Below, piece by piece: positions 59,260 to 64,000 of a DNA stretch of 64,000 nt; within the stretch, counting starts at the first letter, position 1; each line of letters begins with the position of its first letter. Position numbers and translations under genes: made by a program. The stretch covers positions 32,116,001 through 32,180,000 of the forward strand of contig OX579637.1 of assembly GCA_951230915.1 (NCBI GenBank). The letters run 5' to 3'. The stretch comes from Antitrichia curtipendula (taxonomy: Eukaryota > Streptophyta > Bryopsida > Hypnales > Leucodontaceae). The notes under the pieces are model-generated. The model searched no databases, was not told the origin of the DNA, and was given only the letters and a program-made list of their open reading frames with translations.

Positions 59260-59498
59260 GCACGGGTTTAGGGGTTCAAAGCACGGTAATAAGGTGGGAT
59301 ACTTATTACCATGTATTGTTCTACTGATTTGCACTACCGTAACTCTCGACAGGGTTTGTAACAAAGAGTAAAGAGAGTGCAGAGTACCCTAAATCACAGG
59401 ACAACAACAACAGCCTTCACCCTAGTTTTAATTGCACTGTTCTAAAGCTTCGCATTGCATGCACGAAAAGGAAATGAGGGTTGCATTTAGAAACTTAC

Positions 59499-59589
59499 TG
59501 GTTGTTCCAATCTGCTTGACCTCCTGTATGCAGAGCTGAAGTCCCTGCCATCGTACCGACAGCTTGCCCAAGTCCGGAATGCAATACAA
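59499..59589 (-). CDS. Gene R, second exon (N-terminal region)
   Basis: Between acceptor TTGTACAG and donor GTAAGT (from 59498); open and phase-compatible with exons on both sides. Encodes LYCIPDLGKLSVRWQG and LCIQEVKQIG, a compact conserved-looking segment of unknown family. It could belong to R or to a separate small gene, but no stop or poly(A)-like end separates it from R. Confidence 0.5.
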
Positions 59590-60113
59590 CTGTACAAAAA
59601 TCGACGGATGCCAAAAAAAAGTCATACGATCCAATCAGTACAACAGAATGTGAAGACTAGTTTCGACAGCAAAACAATATTTCCCAGATGCATTGGACTA
59701 TCTTACTGCCATTCAAGCCTGATCACATTCAGCACAAAACTAGAAATTGCAACCTTGAACAATGACACATTCAGGCCAATTGAAACCGAAAAGTCACAAT
59801 ACTCGGAAATTAATGCAGAACATGCCTAGTATTGATTTCAAAACAAGCAATGCCATGATTGTCTTACTACATGCATCATTCGAGAACTGAAAACATTCAA
59901 AATAATAATGTAAATGGGGGATTTCAGTCAGGAAGGGATGCGAGCTGGAAAGTGGAAAGGATAACTAGGAGCTCGAGTATAATTATGAAGACTGTCTAAC
60001 GCCGCGCACTTGAATTGGTAGTTCTCTCCTTCTAGAAATGAAGCTAGTCTGTGTAGATGGAAATAAAAAACTCAAACAATGAACGTCGGCGGAAGAATGT
60101 TCAAGAAACTCAC

Positions 60114-60176
60114 CTCTGGAGTCAAGTTCGCGCACACTTTTGCCACAACAAATCTGGTGCGCAGCTCACGAAACAT
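60114..60176 (-). CDS. Gene R, probable first exon
   Basis: ATG at 60176 starts MFRELRTRFVVAKVCANL and the exon ends CCAGAG|GTGAGT. The frame is open upstream to a TGA at 60273-60275 with no other ATG, which makes this the likely start, though the upstream codons (FGDPPF...ARWWKLAAKHL) also look protein-like. The region upstream to about 60680 is GC-richer and may hold the promoter. The intron 59590-60113 has no palindrome. Confidence 0.45.
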
Positions 60177-60402
60177 CTCCTTCGGCAAATGCTTGGCCGC
60201 CAACTTCCACCACCTTGCGTGCCCGTCTCCGCCAGCAAATGGTGGGTCGCCAAAATGAGGAATCTCACGCGCTCATCTCCACCAGCGACAGCTCCCACCC
60301 ACAGACTGGAAACGGAATTTGATTGCCTCCCTCCCCTCCGTAAATGACGACGCCCTACGCGCAACCGCCTTCAACGCTTCGCCAACAACTCCTGGACACT
60401 CG

Positions 60403-60475
60403 CGGCGTCAAACACAATCCAACTCGCGACGTCAAGTACAATCGAAATCGCGGCGTCAAACACAAATGAATTGCT
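60403..60475. repeat. 24-bp tandem repeat, three copies
   Basis: Units TCGCGGCGTCAAACACAATC, TCGCGACGTCAAGTACAATC and TCGCGGCGTCAAACACAAAT start each 24-bp period. It lies about 230 bases upstream of the presumed R start codon and contains repeated CG-rich GCGTCAA cores, so it could be promoter sequence. Confidence 0.75.
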
Positions 60476-60737
60476 CAAGTTCACGCACACTCCACGGCGG
60501 AACACAAGCTCTACAGGGAGTATGAAAGCGAACTCTCCAGCTGCACATGACATCGGGTGAAGGGGGAGAGCACTGGACATCGTATGCACTGGGGAAGGGA
60601 AACCCAGCTCCCCCTGTCGACGTGGCGCTGTCAGGGGAGAGGCGGCGGAGGAAATCACTATCAGCCCTCCTCATCATTACTACCGTGATGAGGGGGGCTA
60701 ATGAGAAGTCTACGGTTTCGGGTCATTCATGACCCTA

Positions 60738-60860
60738 AACGAAGTCATAAGTGAATATTAACTTACCTTAAGTGAAAATGAAGTTACGATCATTGAAAAT
60801 GGGATACCATAAGTGAAAATGAAGTTACCATGAACTTACCATAAATGAAAATTAAGTTAC
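60738..60860. repeat. Short repeats of the type TAAGTGAAAATGAAGTTAC
   Basis: Four imperfect direct copies alternating with ACTTACC-like strings. Nothing else is visible from 60861 to 61700. Confidence 0.7.
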
Positions 60861-61699
60861 TCTCTTTTCCATTTATACTCATAGTCATAGTTACTTGCAT
60901 GTCTTGAACTCCTCTACCAGTAAGTTATAGGCTTCAAATATGAAAGTCTAAATGCCCCAAAAATTAAACAAACTCTCAAATGAAAAAATAAAGTGTTTTC
61001 TTATAGAAATTGATTAGAATAAAATTTGAGAAATGATTCAAATCATATATAAAACCTTCAATCATAGGGTGATACTAAAAATATAAGAGTATAAGAGGGT
61101 TTAGCGATGTTAGATCCAGGAAAACATGAAGTCCAAAGTCCTTATTCCCATCATATAACCTTTCAAACAAACATTTTTTATGCCCCAAAATTGAAATTTT
61201 TTTTTAAGCATCGCAAGTTGACCTTGTTTTAATACTATAACTCCGCGAGCAACTATGAGAACGGATTTGACATTATTAGATAACTAAAACTGCAAGATGC
61301 TTTTATTATATTGGAAGAAAAAAAAATTTGAGACAGTCACCTTCCTTCATATATTTATTACTATTAATTAGAAATATGAGTAGCAAAGCGTGAAGACCCC
61401 AATTTCATGATCAAATTCATTATTCTCGCTACCGGATTTAGGTCCTGCATTTTCTGGGTATATTGTGGCCTAACTTCAGTTGCATCCTAAATCAATGAAT
61501 GATTTCCGGTGGCTTCCAATTCTGAGGCCTTAGCAAAGTAAAGCGCTTGCATTCAAATTGGATTGGTAGAGGGACAATGGAGGATTTTCACTGAAACACC
61601 ATATTGGAAGGCAATATTGAGCTTCTAAAAATCTGACTCAAATTAGACAAAAACACTGTCTTCAAATTGTATAGATAATTAACTTTTTTTTAAAAAGGT

Positions 61700-62860
61700 A
61701 GAAGTTGTAATACTCCGCTCATGAAGTTCTGATTCATGAGCGGAAATAATCCATGCACCTTTTCCCAAAATGGACCACGTAACTAAGAAATGGGACTCAA
61801 CACCATATTCATTAAAATGGGAGTTTTCCATTGAAATGAGAGGTTATTTAAAAAAAACTCAATGAAAAGTTTCATATCAATTCAGCTAAAATTGAATGGT
61901 TTTCTTGTCAATTTAACTCGAGTTAAATTGATAGAAAACCTTTCAAATTTGACCTAATATTGAAAGGTTTTATGTCAATTTAACTCAATTCGAGTTAAAC
62001 GGATAGAAAACCTTTCAAGATTTGACCTAATATTGAAAGGTTTTATGTCAATTTACATCAAAACTCTCATTTTAATGGAAATTGTTGATTTAAGTCGAGA
62101 TCAGCATAATTATTTTGGGAGGTCCTCAATCTCCCAAACTAATGAATATGATGTTACTCCCGTCTTGCGGTTGAAAGAAACCTCATTCCATAAGTCCTAT
62201 TCAAAATAGTACACATTGGGATGAAAAAAAAATGTAGAAGTTGTAAATACTCCGCTCATGAAGTTAAGATTCATGAGCGAAAATAATCCATGCACCTTTT
62301 CCCAAAATGGACCACGTAACTAAGAAATGGGACTCTCATCCTGCGGTTGAAAGAAACCTCATTCCATAAGTCCTATTCAAAATAGTACACATTTGGTTAA
62401 AAAAAAAATGTAGAAATTGTAAATACTCCGCTCATGAAGTTAAGATTCATGAGCGGAAATAATCCATGCACCTTTTCCCAAAACGGACCACGTAACTAAG
62501 AAATGGAACTCTCGTCCTGCGGTTGAAAGAAACTTCATTCTATAAGTCTTATTCAAAATAGTACACGTTGGGATGAAAAAAAAAATGTAGAAATTGTAAA
62601 TACTTCGCTCATGGAGCTAAGATTCATGAGCGGAAATAATCCATGCACCTTTTCCCAAAACGGACCACGTAACTAAGAAATGGGACTCTCGTCCTGCGGT
62701 TGAAAGAAACCTCATTCCATAAGTCCTATTCAAAATAGTACACATTGGAATGAAAAAAAAAATGTAGAAGTTGTAAATACTCTGCTCATGAAGTTAAGAT
62801 TCATGAGCGGAAACATTCCATGCAACTTTTCCCCAAAATGGACCATGTAACTTAGAAGAA
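61700..62860. repeat. ~178-bp satellite-like tandem array with internal hairpin
   Basis: Four regular units begin near 62231, 62409, 62587 and 62764, each starting GTAGAAGTTGTAAATACTC after an A-run; a fifth, interrupted unit starts near 61701. Each unit has a 12-bp inverted repeat, TCCGCTCATGAA...TTCATGAGCGGA, with a loop of about 7 bases, and a conserved CCTTTTCCCAAAA..GGACCACGTAAC stretch. Confidence 0.88.
61908..62040. repeat. Large palindromes
   Basis: 61908-61931 is a perfect 24-bp palindrome (TCAATTTAACTCGAG and its complement), extended on both sides by GGTTTTCT/AGAAAACC with one extra base. A second copy, with an insertion in the centre, follows at about 61970-62020. They sit between the first and second satellite units. 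Confidence 0.8.
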
Positions 62861-63449
62861 CGATGTAGTCCAAATACAAGTTAGTTATAATTTCTAAATC
62901 ATTTGTGACAAATCTCAAAATCCATTAAGCATGAATTTAGAAAACTTGAACAAAATGTTATGGAACCGGTAATCCGAAAATCATCTATCTAAAATCAAAG
63001 ACTCTAGAATTGACCGCCCTAAACCATGAAGTACACACCTTCAGTTGAAATCAACAACCATGACCCTGAAATGAATTAATCCTAAGCCTGAGCATTATTA
63101 GTCATGAACAATGCCCTCTTGAATGCTAAACCCTAAACCCAAAAATCATGACTCTTCACATGTTAAACTTCAACCGTACAAGTGTGTACTTTGCATCCTT
63201 AAACCGCGGACAATCGCCCTTATAACCGTGGACCCCAGACCTTAAGACTTCAGTCATTCAAATATAAAATATCAAGTATGAATACCTGTGAACCTGAAAT
63301 TATTGTGAATTCTTTTAGCAAATGAGGGGATTCAGGTGAAAATTAATCCCTCAGTTAGTAAAAAATGAGGGGTTCAATACCTCTTTTTTTGGAGAATTTG
63401 TTTTTGTTTTGGATTCGAATGCTCTAGAATTTCATTGGAAACGTTAATC
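62861..63449. other. AT-rich DNA, no gene seen
   Basis: No coding region recognised. A short telomere-like string, CTAAACCCTAAACCC, occurs near 63128 but only as two units. Confidence 0.5.
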
Positions 63450-64000
63450 CCTAATTACCGAAGGCCTGTTTTTTGCCTCTTTGAATTTACTCTATATTGA
63501 ACTAGAGGCCAACCTTTTGATAAGTTGAATCAAATTTTGGGGTATTGTAACCATACAAATTCAAACTACACATGTTAAATATCACATAGGAAAAGAAAAC
63601 ACAACAACATCATAATTTGTATCAATTGAAAGATTGTAATGTTTGATCATCACTGTGTTAAAACTATGAAAACCTTTGAATACAAACATTCTCCTTCTGC
63701 ATGTCAAATCTAAAACATTCAAGACCCCAAAAATATGAGGTTGAAGGGCCTAATCAAATATATAACCCCAATCATTTTATGACATCTTAAAATCTACACT
63801 ACCAATTTTTATAAAGAATTCCTAGTGTCAATGCTTTTTTCTCCAAGATCTAGAGTATTTGAGGCAAATTTCTAAGACCCCTGAACAATACAAGAAGTCA
63901 AGATTGCAATGGATACCTTTGCACAAATTTTGAATAGGAAAAATCATAATCATTCATGCCCCAAAATTGGTTTTTGGGTTTACGGTAAAAAACAATCTTC
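63450..64000 (+). repeat. Dispersed repeat family D, copy 4 (runs off the window)
   Basis: Follows copy 3 in order: GAAGGCC, TCTATATTGAACTAGAGGCCAAC, AACCATACAAATTCAAACTA, CACATGTTAAATATCACATAG, AGAAAACACAACAACATC, ATTGAAAGATTGTAATGTTTG, TGTCAAATCTAAAA, AAAATATGAGG and TCAAGATTGCAATGG. It continues at least to the window edge. Confidence 0.75.

Noticed and set aside
63128..63142. Interstitial telomere array
   Set aside because: Only two telomere-like units (CTAAACCCTAAACCC); too short to call.

Overview
This is nuclear DNA from a land plant or a close streptophyte relative. The evidence is a complete plant-type SCC2 (cohesin loader) gene with an internal PHD finger, cut into about 27 short GT-AG exons; Stowaway-type MITEs with TA target duplications; and very AT-rich intergenic DNA. 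An early-diverging lineage (bryophyte or lycophyte grade) is my guess; the sequence does not name the species.

Layout. (1) 1-6781, + strand: a decayed multi-exon gene, here called L. (2) 6.8-14.7 kb: AT-rich DNA with tandem repeats, a Stowaway MITE and two copies of a dispersed repeat. (3) 14761-29923, - strand: SCC2. I could join all 27 exons in one open frame (about 1,712 or 1,763 codons). (4) 30-46.6 kb: gene-poor AT-rich DNA with another dispersed repeat copy, a foldback element and a TTAA-flanked element with terminal inverted repeats. (5) 46.6-60.2 kb, - strand: a second, less decayed copy of gene L, here called R, with a GC-richer transposon-like insertion in one intron. (6) 60.2-64 kb: a GC-richer promoter-like stretch, then AT-rich DNA with large palindromes, a ~178-bp satellite-like array and another dispersed repeat copy.

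L and R are divergent paralogues with the same exon order, arranged tail to tail about 40 kb apart with SCC2 between them. Reading both together gives this protein plan: a short N-terminal region (seen only in R); a domain with an IIGGQH motif resembling the ParB/DGQHR fold; a region weakly resembling an amino-methyltransferase; a basic/acidic disordered region; a HAD/FCP1-like domain with a plant-type DLNG motif; and a second, degenerate HAD-like domain. Both copies carry in-frame stops and frameshifts. At seven sites a TGG codon in one copy is TAG in the other.

The most unusual signal is a family of 18-bp palindromes of the form ATC-NNNN-GATC-N'N'N'N'-GAT. They occur in, and just downstream of, these two loci and I found none elsewhere. 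They sit almost entirely in introns. Corresponding introns of L and R agree on whether they carry palindromes, but the four-base arm differs: mostly TGGA/TCCA in L and GTGG/CCAC in R. This looks like a locus-specific palindromic tag system maintained in a gene family whose protein may itself be DNA-binding or DNA-modifying. I have not seen it described; its function is unknown.
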